Source: Chloroflexota bacterium | GTDB lineage: Bacteria; Chloroflexota; Dehalococcoidia; Lucifugimonadales; Lucifugimonadaceae | Reading direction: 5' to 3' | DNA length: 64,000 bases | Assembly: GCA_009838175.1 (NCBI GenBank) | Contig: VXSB01000060.1 | Location: 100,022-164,021 of the forward strand | Shown here: positions 50,386-59,979 of the stretch, piece after piece | Numbering within the stretch: the stretch's first letter is position 1 | Layout of the letters: every line of letters starts with the position of its first letter | Position numbers and translations under genes: made by a program | The notes under the pieces: model-generated | The model's input: the letters and a program-made list of their open reading frames with translations, nothing else | What the model was told of the DNA's origin: nothing | Database searches by the model: none

Positions 50386-52506
50386 TTACTGGGCAGGCTT
50401 GATCAGGTCCAAGGACACGATGTGCGTGCCTGCCGCATTCGCCCTCATCTCCCATGACTCAATCGAGTTCGGGTTCCAAACCAACGGCTCAGGTATCGCT
50501 GCGATTCCCGAGTTCAACCGCCAGTGACGGTAGTACTCGAGCAACTCGGTGTTGTTCGCAATCCGTTGCGCCTTGTCCAATTCGCCGGCCGTCCTAAGGT
50601 AGTTCTCAAGTACGTATGGAATCTCCATCGCACAACTGAAACCGCCGCGAGACAGTGTCGTGAATACAACGCCCTTCGGGAAGTCCCAAGGAACCGAGTC
50701 ACGAGCGTCGGTGCCTCCACAAGCACTTAAGAACGGCTGGTTCTGCGATCGGTCCACAACTGTCGGTCGCCACACAGGATATCCGTGTCTCACCAAGCTC
50801 GTGCGGATACCTAAGCTGTCCCACATCGCACCTACTGCCGCCTGAATCTCGCCGGCAGTACCCGTGGCTCCACCAACGTGAGGGGTCACGTACATGTCGA
50901 CTTGGAAGCGAATCCCGCGCGACGCAACTGGATAGCCAGCTTCGTCAAGCATCTGAGCAGCCGCTGCGGGATCGTACTCGATGTTCCACTTGTCGTCCCA
51001 TTCCGGCGACCTGATCGAGAAGGCGTTCACGTGAACTAGCCATCCTAGACCGTCGACGATCACATCGTTGATCGTCTCTTTGTCAATCGCAATCGACATC
51101 GCGGTTCGCACCATACGGGCGCGTTCCATGCTTTCGTCATTGCCGTACTCGCCGATCCAGGGGAACTGCTCAGTTGGTTGATAACCGGCACGTTCGACCT
51201 CTACCTGTTGCGGTTCGCCGACTGTGATGTCCGGACAAGAAACTGAACTAGCGCCTTGTGAGCAGTTGTAGTCATACTGCTCCCAGTAGTTTCCTGCGAA
51301 GAAGATGCCTTCTTGGGCGGCCTTACCGCTGTCCGACATCTTGAATCCTTCTTCTAGCAATCCACGAATCGCCTTCAACGAAACGTCGGCTATATCCGCC
51401 TGACCGTTCCGTAACATCGCAATCCGAGTCGACTCTTCCGGAACCTCGTTGACGTTCAAGAACGGCATGTACGCAGGCTGGATGTGGTGTTCAGGGTTCG
51501 ACTCCAACCGAACGATGTTTTGAGGAATGAACTCCTTCAACATGTACGGACCGGTGCCAATAATGTTTTCGTTCGCCCACTCGCGACCGTTCTCATCGAA
51601 CGCCGCCTTGCTGAACGTCCCGTTCGTGCCTGCGAAAGTGTTGAAGTAAGCCTGGTTCCACACGACTGTGAACTGTTTGACCGGTATCTCAACGGTGTAG
51701 TCGTCGACCTTCACCATCGGTTCAACAATCGCCGCATAGTCTCCGGACTGGTTGTGCACACTCTCCGGAGCAATCAGGTCGTTGAAACTCCATACCAAGT
51801 CATCCGCCGTCAACTCACCCCAACCGCGGTGGAACTGAACGCCTTCCTTGACCTTCACCGTGATCTTGCTCAGGTCTTCTGCGACGTCCCAAGTCTCCGC
51901 CAAAACGGGGTCAACAATGTTTGACCCCACTGGTCCGCCGGGTTGGAAGAAGCCTTCGGCAATACTCCACGGCCCGTCCGGTGCACCAGTGCTGTTCAAG
52001 CCCGTCATCGTCAGACCGACACGGTTCTGGACGGCCATCTCCGCAGTGTCTGCCGAGCTCTGTGGCGCGGGCGCTTCCATCATCGCCATCGCGATCGGCG
52101 TCGCCGTCGCAACTACGATCTTCTCGACCTCTTTCTCAACTTCCTTCACTACTTCTTTCTCGACAACCACTTCTTTCTCAACCACAACGGTCTGCACCAC
52201 AGTTTCGCCAGCGACTTGAACTTCCTTTTCGACGACGACGGTCTGAACCACGGTTTCACCGGCGACTTGCACCTCTTTCTCCACCACGACGGTCTGGACC
52301 ACGGTCTGACCCTCAACCACGACCTCCTTCTCCACCACCACGGTTTGGATCACCGTCTCGCCGGGCACGTCGCGTTCCACGACTACGGTATGAACAACCG
52401 TCTCGGTACCGCCACAAGCGATAACCGCAACCATCGCCATCGCGGCCATCGCGCCCAAAACGGCGATCACCGCCCGGTTCCTAATAAACCTAGCTTTGGG
52501 ATTCAT
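50386..52506 (-). CDS. Peptide-type ABC substrate-binding lipoprotein with 17-aa repeats, SBP6
   Basis: MVAVIACGGTETVVHTVVVERDVPGETVIQTVVVEKEVVVEGQTVVQTVVVEKEVQVAGETVVQTVVVEKEVQVA; LAETWDVAEDLSKITVKVKEGVQFHRGWGELTADDLVWSFN. Confidence 0.92.
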   Translation of the reverse strand: MNPKARFIRNRAVIAVLGAMAAMAMVAVIACGGTETVVHTVVVERDVPGETVIQTVVVEKEVVVEGQTVVQTVVVEKEVQVAGETVVQTVVVEKEVQVAGETVVQTVVVEKEVVVEKEVVKEVEKEVEKIVVATATPIAMAMMEAPAPQSSADTAEMAVQNRVGLTMTGLNSTGAPDGPWSIAEGFFQPGGPVGSNIVDPVLAETWDVAEDLSKITVKVKEGVQFHRGWGELTADDLVWSFNDLIAPESVHNQSGDYAAIVEPMVKVDDYTVEIPVKQFTVVWNQAYFNTFAGTNGTFSKAAFDENGREWANENIIGTGPYMLKEFIPQNIVRLESNPEHHIQPAYMPFLNVNEVPEESTRIAMLRNGQADIADVSLKAIRGLLEEGFKMSDSGKAAQEGIFFAGNYWEQYDYNCSQGASSVSCPDITVGEPQQVEVERAGYQPTEQFPWIGEYGNDESMERARMVRTAMSIAIDKETINDVIVDGLGWLVHVNAFSIRSPEWDDKWNIEYDPAAAAQMLDEAGYPVASRGIRFQVDMYVTPHVGGATGTAGEIQAAVGAMWDSLGIRTSLVRHGYPVWRPTVVDRSQNQPFLSACGGTDARDSVPWDFPKGVVFTTLSRGGFSCAMEIPYVLENYLRTAGELDKAQRIANNTELLEYYRHWRLNSGIAAIPEPLVWNPNSIESWEMRANAAGTHIVSLDLIKPAQ

Positions 52507-52883
52507 TTCGCAACCTCCTCGGTCAAAGTCTGCCGGCCAATGGCGTCACTAAGGCCGCCATCCATACATCTGAAGCATTAACGACAGCGCCGATCCAACC
52601 GAGCAGACAATAATCTTTGAGCACAATCGCCCATTCGTCCCTAGCAGTCTACATCCGTTTCGTAATCTACGCGCCCAAACGGTACGAGAATCGTCGTTAC
52701 CTGAGAAATAATCGTTTAATCTAGGCCGCTTAACCTAGGCGATACAAGTTCAAAATGTGTGAAAATCCTCCATCCAGCAATCGCGTTACCCATCGCCGCC
52801 GCAGATCGATCAGCGCAACGGTCTTTGAACCCCTAATCAGAGCCATGTACTCCCAATCTGATGGCATCGAATCCCGAAAGTGT

Positions 52884-52912
52884 TGCACCAGCCTAAGACA
52901 TGCCTTACAATA
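52884..52912 (+). promoter_or_regulatory. Putative rrn promoter TTGCAC-17-TACAAT
   Basis: ttgcaccagcctaagacatgccttacaat about 70 nt upstream of the processing stem. Confidence 0.6.
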
Positions 52913-52978
52913 AGCGGTTACCGAGAAACGGAATCTCACCCGGAGACGGGCTTCAGAGAGCCGATTTTCGGCAAGCAT

Positions 52979-53011
52979 CTTGACAACTGAAGAGCGGAAA
53001 GAACAGACGTC
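52979..53011 (+). other. 5' arm of 16S precursor processing stem
   Basis: cttgacaactgaagagcggaaagaacagacgtc; pairs with 54793-54825 (30 of 33 positions complementary). Confidence 0.85.
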
Positions 53012-53012
53012 A

Positions 53013-54522
<1,510 letters not shown>

Positions 54523-54792
54523 AGTGCTAGCCCACTTTCTATACGACTGGAAAGTGGCAACAGTACTACCCAAATTAACCGCACAACCGCATCCGAACCC
54601 AAGTTCCGGTTCGAGCGAGATTCCCAATCCCGAATCGCAGCATCCGACTCCGGTCCGATCCTGACAAAACGATACGGGGGAGTGGCAAGGGGCTCATCGG
54701 AAACGGTGACGATGCCTAGAAAAGGTTGCGCGTTCCAAAAGGCCTTTACGGATCAGGCCTCAAAAACAATCCGTAACCAAACCAAGGACCAA

Positions 54793-54825
54793 GACGTCTG
54801 TTCGATCCGCTCTTCAGCTGTCAAG
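54793..54825 (+). other. 3' arm of 16S precursor processing stem
   Basis: gacgtctgttcgatccgctcttcagctgtcaag, reverse-complementary to 52979-53011. Confidence 0.85.
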
Positions 54826-54835
54826 AAACTGACAG

Positions 54836-54861
54836 CGTGAGCCAACCGGCTCACGTTTTTT
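54836..54861 (+). terminator. Intrinsic terminator of the 16S unit
   Basis: CGTGAGCC-aacc-GGCTCACG-TTTTTT. Confidence 0.9.
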
Positions 54862-54956
54862 CGTTTGACGGGCCCCAGTTCTATGGGCGCGGTTTCGATA
54901 TATGGACACATTCCATGTCTAGACGCTTACAATGACCACTACAGGAGGTTCCAAGC

Positions 54957-55208
54957 ATGAAGACAATCGGAGCGGCCAAATTCAAGGAGCAGTGCTTGGC
55001 CCTGATGGATCAACTCGACCATGAAGGCCTGGTGATCACTAAACGCGGAAAACCTGTCGCGCGACTGATCCGCTACGAAAACAATTGCGGACATCTCATC
55101 GGCAGCATGAAAGACGAAATTGAGATCTTAGGCGATATATTCAGTACCGGCATTCGGTGGGAAGCCGAGGGCGATGATTGGGGCGCTAACGACGATGATC
55201 AATCTTGA
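54957..55208 (+). CDS. Phd/YefM-type antitoxin
   Basis: MKTIGAAKFKEQCLALMDQLDHEGLVITKRGKPVARLI; overlaps the downstream PIN gene. Confidence 0.85.
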   Translation: MKTIGAAKFKEQCLALMDQLDHEGLVITKRGKPVARLIRYENNCGHLIGSMKDEIEILGDIFSTGIRWEAEGDDWGANDDDQS

Positions 55209-55557
55209 CACACACGTCGTCATCTTCGCGCTTGAAGACAACCTGAACTTGGCCGAACGAGAAGCGATGCAAACCGAGGATTGGGCCATTTCACCTATCG
55301 TTTTGTGGGAGATCGCGAAGCTGGTCGAGAGACGACGCCTCAACTTGAACCTCGATGGGCATCGCTTCAATCAGTTTTTGAACAGCGTCGATGTGATCCC
55401 GATAGACATCAACATCGCACGTACCTGCGCAAGACTCGATTTCCGTAGCGATCCAGCAGATCAATTAATCGCCGCTACCAGCATCGTCTACGGCATACCG
55501 CTCGTAACGCGAGACAGAGTTATCCGGCAATCAAAGCTAGTGCATTTTGCAACATGA
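55195..55557 (+). CDS. VapC-type PIN domain toxin
   Basis: MINLDTHVVIFALEDN ... ISPIVLWEIAKLVERRRL ... SDPADQLIAATSIVYGIPLVTRD. Confidence 0.88.
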   Translation: MINLDTHVVIFALEDNLNLAEREAMQTEDWAISPIVLWEIAKLVERRRLNLNLDGHRFNQFLNSVDVIPIDINIARTCARLDFRSDPADQLIAATSIVYGIPLVTRDRVIRQSKLVHFAT

Positions 55558-55997
55558 AGACTTTCCGTCGCGCTCTTTTCATACGATCGACCGCAATCGT
55601 GTTGACATGTGCATCAGTTAGCTTGATCATCGTCAGCGGTTGTACGACCGATGATGAACCAGCCGAACTCGACAATGTGCCGCCGCCGACCGCGAGGAGC
55701 GGAGTCAAACCCTACTCTGGCGAAGAATCATTTCAAAACCGATGCGCCGTCTGTCACGGACAACAAGCCGACGGCACCGCAACCGGGCCGCCCCTAGTCA
55801 ACCGCCTCTACGAAATTGGCCATCATCCCAACTTCTCCTTCCACAACGCCGTTAACAAAGGCGTGATCGCGCACCACTGGAACTTCGGCGACATGCCGCC
55901 GATCCCCAACGTCAAGCCCGCCGAGATCAACGCCATCATCTGCCACGTCCGCGACCTCCAACGCGCCGAAGGGATAGCCGCTGGCGAGCCTTGCTGA
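55554..55997 (+). CDS. Cytochrome c family lipoprotein (single CXXCH heme site)
   Basis: LIIVSGCTTDDEPAE lipobox; CAVCHGQQADGTATGPPLVN; distal Met in GDMPPIPN. Confidence 0.88.
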   Translation: MKTFRRALFIRSTAIVLTCASVSLIIVSGCTTDDEPAELDNVPPPTARSGVKPYSGEESFQNRCAVCHGQQADGTATGPPLVNRLYEIGHHPNFSFHNAVNKGVIAHHWNFGDMPPIPNVKPAEINAIICHVRDLQRAEGIAAGEPC

Positions 55998-56037
55998 AAT
56001 CGCTAATCTAACCTTGACGATTAGATCAGAAAATCGT

Positions 56038-56577
56038 ATGAACGGAAATCGACAACAGAGACCGCACGTCAAACCCACCACGCAGACCTATCCGAGACGG
56101 GTTACCAACATCCGCGAGGCTTCGGGACGGCATGCTGCGGAGGTCAGCCAGACGACTGGTGGTGGCTACCTCACCGACATGCAAGGTTTCGCGTTGCCTT
56201 TGATTTTCGTGATGATCGTGTTGATGGTGACGGTATTCAAGATCTTCTTACCAGATCCCTTCCCAACTCCATTGGCGGTGATCGGCCTGTTGGCGGCAAT
56301 CGGTGCTCTTGGTAGCGGCGTGTTTCTGTCTTACCTTGGTCTACGCAGCGCCCAAACGGTCGACTACATCGACGTGTCAAGACTGAAACGAACTTCGATG
56401 TTCCTTCACATCGTTGAAGCAGTGTTGATCGTTGTTTGGCTGAACTGGTTAATCGAGACCATAGCGGTGACGGGGGCGATTTCGGGTCCGATATTCTTGA
56501 TCGCCCTGATCATGATCATCGCACTCAGGATTCGCCGTGGCCGACTAACGCGTCGGCGACAGCTTTGGGAACGTTGA
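56038..56577 (+). CDS. Small membrane protein of unknown function
   Basis: Four hydrophobic segments after a polar N-terminus; start uncertain. Confidence 0.55.
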   Translation: MNGNRQQRPHVKPTTQTYPRRVTNIREASGRHAAEVSQTTGGGYLTDMQGFALPLIFVMIVLMVTVFKIFLPDPFPTPLAVIGLLAAIGALGSGVFLSYLGLRSAQTVDYIDVSRLKRTSMFLHIVEAVLIVVWLNWLIETIAVTGAISGPIFLIALIMIIALRIRRGRLTRRRQLWER

Positions 56578-56616
56578 ATCCCTACGATTCACGCGGCCTG
56601 GCTCAAGAAACGAAAG

Positions 56617-57897
56617 TCAATCAAACATCCCCCGCCACTCGGCGTCGTCATGCTGATGTTTGCTGGGGTAGTCGAAGAAGTAGTACTGCTGGCGGGATGG
56701 GACGGTTGGGTCAGGGGCGAAGCGGTGGCGCCATTTGGGGAGTTCGTTGGCGTAGCGCTCTTCGGCGCGGGAGATGGCATCTTCGTCGATCTCTACGCCT
56801 AGGCCGGGTCCCTCAGGTGGGGTTAGTGCGCCGTCTTCGTAGGTGAATGGTTCGGTGATTATGTCTTCCGACGGTGGGAGGAGTTTGGTGTAGGCGGAAT
56901 CGACTGGCCAGATGAAGTTCGGCGTGGCAGTTACGAGGTGGAGTTGCGCGGCGGTGGCGATGCCGGTCTCGCCGGGTGAGGAGTGGCAAGAGACTTTGAG
57001 CCCGCCAGCTTCAGCGATGGCGGCGCAGCGTTGGGTCTCCAAAAATCCCCCGTTTATGACGACATCTAGGTGGATAGCATCGCAGGCGCGGTGCATGACG
57101 AGTTCGAGGATCTGCTCTTTGGTTGTGCGGGCAGGGCCGTCGCAGAGGATCGGTATGTCGGTATGTCGGCTTACCTCGGCGAGGGCGCGGACGCTGGTGG
57201 AATCGACCGGTTCTTCGACGTGTGACGGATCGTACGGCTCCATTTTTCGGAGCATGCGTATGGCTTCCAGCTGCGAATAGGAGCCGTTGCAGTCGTAGCC
57301 AAGTTCTATGCGTGGTCCGGCTGCTTCTCGGGCGGCTGCGACGCATTCGATATCGAACTCGGGGTTGAGTCCGATCTTGATCTTGAATGACTTGAATCCG
57401 GCGGCAACCGCACGTTTGACCTCATCTGCGCACTTGTCCGGCGATTTCGCGCCCATCCAGTAGCGCGCTTCGACGCGGTCGCGGTATTTGCCGCCGATGA
57501 GGTTGTAGATCGGTTGGTTGGCTGCCTTTCCTATGATGTCCCAAAGGGCTTGGTCGATGGATCCGGTGATGTTGAGCGCGGAGGATGCGCTGGTGTCGAG
57601 TAGGTGTCCGATTTTGGTAGTGACTTGGCCGGTAAGGTTCATGCCACGCTCGATCGAGTTGATGTCGTGTGGGTCGCGGCCGATTAGTCGGGATTTGATC
57701 TGCTCGAATAGGCGTTGGTCGCCTCCGGCGCCGATGCTGGTTTCGCCAAGTCCAGTGATGCCCTCGTCGGTGTCGATGAAGATGATGGTTTTGATGGCGG
57801 CGAAGCGGGAGCCGTACCACATGGTTACCGGCTCGTGTTTGCCCAGCGTTGATAGCGGGATGCAGATGTTGCGGGTGCGGATGTCGGTGATCTTCAT
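56617..57897 (-). CDS. Mandelate racemase/muconate lactonizing (enolase) superfamily protein
   Basis: MKITDIRTRNICIPL, DEGITGLGETSIGAGG, SIDQALWDIIGKAANQPIYNLIGGKYRDRV, SFKIKIGLNPEFD, HVEEPVDST. Confidence 0.92.
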   Translation of the reverse strand: MKITDIRTRNICIPLSTLGKHEPVTMWYGSRFAAIKTIIFIDTDEGITGLGETSIGAGGDQRLFEQIKSRLIGRDPHDINSIERGMNLTGQVTTKIGHLLDTSASSALNITGSIDQALWDIIGKAANQPIYNLIGGKYRDRVEARYWMGAKSPDKCADEVKRAVAAGFKSFKIKIGLNPEFDIECVAAAREAAGPRIELGYDCNGSYSQLEAIRMLRKMEPYDPSHVEEPVDSTSVRALAEVSRHTDIPILCDGPARTTKEQILELVMHRACDAIHLDVVINGGFLETQRCAAIAEAGGLKVSCHSSPGETGIATAAQLHLVTATPNFIWPVDSAYTKLLPPSEDIITEPFTYEDGALTPPEGPGLGVEIDEDAISRAEERYANELPKWRHRFAPDPTVPSRQQYYFFDYPSKHQHDDAEWRGMFD

Positions 57898-57903
57898 GGA
57901 TGA

Positions 57904-59076
57904 TCACCCACCGTTATTGAAATGTGGCATGACGTCTTCTGCGAAGCGGTGCATCTGCTCTAGGGTCGCGGATTCGGGCATACCCATACCGGTGATGCCG
58001 ATGTTTACTTCTTCGAGGCCGGGGTAGCGCTCTTGGACTTCGAGGAGTTTTTCGGTTACGAGGTCGGCGGGGCCGGCGAAGAAGCCGCCGGATTTGACGT
58101 CTTCGTCGATTGTGGGTAGGTCGGCGGTTAGGAGTTGGGCGGGATCGTTGGAGTTGATGGCGTCTACTTGGGCATCGGAGAGGCCGCGGACGAAGCCGAG
58201 AGGACCGAACATTTTGACGCGTTCTTCGGCCCAGAGGCGGGATTCTTCGATAGCTTGTTCGGGAGTATCGGCGATGTACACGGAGAAGGAGATGATGAGG
58301 TCGCCGCCGAGTTCGCGTTCGCGGCCGTGTTCGGCTTGGACTTCTTGCCATTTGTGGACGACGACGTCGGATGCTCCTCCGGGTGCCGCGCCGCCGCCGA
58401 TCATTCCTTTGATGCCGTATTTGGCCATGAAATTGAGGCCGCGTTCGGATGCTGACACGACAGGCTGCCACCATTCGACGGGGTATTTCGGTCGTGGCAC
58501 GAGGGTGATTTCTTCGAGTTCGTAGCCGCGGTAGGGGACTCGTGGCGGGATTTCGTAATGCTTGCCGTGGTGCGAAAAGGCAGGTTCGTTGAATGCTTTC
58601 CACATGACATCGACCTGTTCTTCGAAGAGTTCGCGGTTGGCGTCTTGGTCGATGATGGGGTTGCCGAAAACTTCGACTTCGCGGGAGTGGTAGCCGCGGC
58701 CGATGCCGAAGCGGACGCGGCCGTCGGTGAGGATGTCGGCGGTGGCGTAGTCTTCGGCGAGGCGGAGGGGGTGCCACATGGGGTTGATGTTGAATCCGCA
58801 ACCGAATCGGAGGTCTTTCGTGAGGTGTGCGAGGTGGACGAAGAGCATCAAAAGGTTTGGAATGCACTCGTATCCTTCGCGCTGGAAGTGGTGTTCAGCG
58901 CCCCAGAAGGTATCAAAACCTAGTTTGTCCATGGTTTTGGCGAACGATTCTGACTTTTTGAAGACGGTCGCGAGTTGTTCGTCGGGCAGCCATCGTTCGT
59001 TTGCGGGCGTGCCGGCGTAGCCGATGTCGTCCATGTCGACACAGCCGGCGTAGAGGACTCCGAATTTGTTGATCAT
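57904..59076 (-). CDS. Luciferase-like (F420/FMN-dependent) monooxygenase
   Basis: DKLGFDTFWGAEHHFQREGYECIPNLLMLFVHLAHLTKDLRFGCGFNINPMWHPLRLAEDYATADILTDGRVRFGIGRGY. Confidence 0.92.
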   Translation of the reverse strand: MINKFGVLYAGCVDMDDIGYAGTPANERWLPDEQLATVFKKSESFAKTMDKLGFDTFWGAEHHFQREGYECIPNLLMLFVHLAHLTKDLRFGCGFNINPMWHPLRLAEDYATADILTDGRVRFGIGRGYHSREVEVFGNPIIDQDANRELFEEQVDVMWKAFNEPAFSHHGKHYEIPPRVPYRGYELEEITLVPRPKYPVEWWQPVVSASERGLNFMAKYGIKGMIGGGAAPGGASDVVVHKWQEVQAEHGRERELGGDLIISFSVYIADTPEQAIEESRLWAEERVKMFGPLGFVRGLSDAQVDAINSNDPAQLLTADLPTIDEDVKSGGFFAGPADLVTEKLLEVQERYPGLEEVNIGITGMGMPESATLEQMHRFAEDVMPHFNNGG

Positions 59077-59123
59077 GATGGTGGGATTATCGCATAGTGG
59101 TGGGTGAAATTGTTGGATGTCGC

Positions 59124-59227
59124 GTTGCCGCCATTGCCGCTAGATTGCCGCCGATTCCGGCAATTTTCGGCAATCAGCGGCAATTTAAGGGGGATCTTGC
59201 CGCTGCTAACGGCAATTTGGCGGCAAG
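59124..59227. repeat. Cluster of short direct and inverted TTGCCGC / GCGGCAA repeats
   Basis: ttgccgcc, attgccgc, attgccgcc, ggcaat, ggcaat, gcggcaat, cttgccgc, ggcaat, ggcggcaag within about 100 bp. Confidence 0.7.
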
Positions 59228-59347
59228 ATTAGTTTCTGAACAAGTTCAAAAAGTTGTCTGAGCAGAGATTTGATGGATTCTAGGGATGGAAGGATTTTGG
59301 GTGTGACACTGTCTGGGTGGCGGGTGTGTTGAGGCGGTACACTGGAT

Positions 59348-59659
59348 ATGATGACGACGAAATCGAAATTGAGTCGGGAGGATGTCTTGGAGCTTCTTCG
59401 GCGCCACAAGGAAGTTCTGAGGGAGCGTTTCGGTGTGACTGAGATTTCGTTGTTCGGGTCGTTTGCGCGTGATGAGGCGACGGAGGATAGTGACGTTGAC
59501 GTGGTGGTGGAATTCGATGAAACTCCGAGTTGGCATGTTTTCTTCGGTGCTCAGCGTTACATCGAGAACATCTCGGGACGGTCGGTGGATCTGGTGCGTT
59601 CGGGCAATATCCGAAAGGAGCTTCGACCGTACGTCGAGATAGATTTGACCAAGGTTTGA
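59348..59659 (+). CDS. MNT-type minimal nucleotidyltransferase (MntA-like)
   Basis: VTEISLFGSFARDEATEDSDVDVVVEFDETPS (GSF-x(n)-DxD). Confidence 0.85.
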   Translation: MMTTKSKLSREDVLELLRRHKEVLRERFGVTEISLFGSFARDEATEDSDVDVVVEFDETPSWHVFFGAQRYIENISGRSVDLVRSGNIRKELRPYVEIDLTKV

Positions 59660-59788
59660 GGTGGATGTTTTGAACTATGATGGCGATGATTTTGATGTTG
59701 GCGATTGGAAGCAGTGGTGTGGGTTCATGTGCGAGTGTATGATCGGGGGTTGGCGGAGCGAATGTTGGTTCAGTGCTGGAGGTAACGC

Positions 59789-59935
59789 ATGTCTGATCGC
59801 CGGGAAGTGAATGTGGAACGGCCGGAGCATAGCTGGATACCGTTTTATCGGAAGTTGGCGGAGATGTCCTTTTTTGATGTGACATCGTTTAGCGGAATTG
59901 CGCGCGGGAGAGACCACAACTGCGACAGAACTTGA
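59789..59935 (+). pseudogene. Probable remnant of an McrB-like N-terminal region
   Basis: MSDRREVNVERPEHSWIPFYRKLAEM... resembles MPEDSWVPFHLEVGRKL inside the downstream McrB-like protein, also at nucleotide level (ccggag-atagctgg-taccgttt-atc). Confidence 0.45.
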
Positions 59936-59979
59936 AATATCCTCATTGCTGATCGGATGTGTAGTTCAAGGAGTGATCG

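Noticed and set aside
57914-58867. 317-aa Arg/Pro-rich minus-strand ORF overlapping the LLM monooxygenase
   Set aside because: Out-of-frame reading of a GC-rich gene; composition is extreme and the overlapping frame encodes a clear luciferase-like protein.
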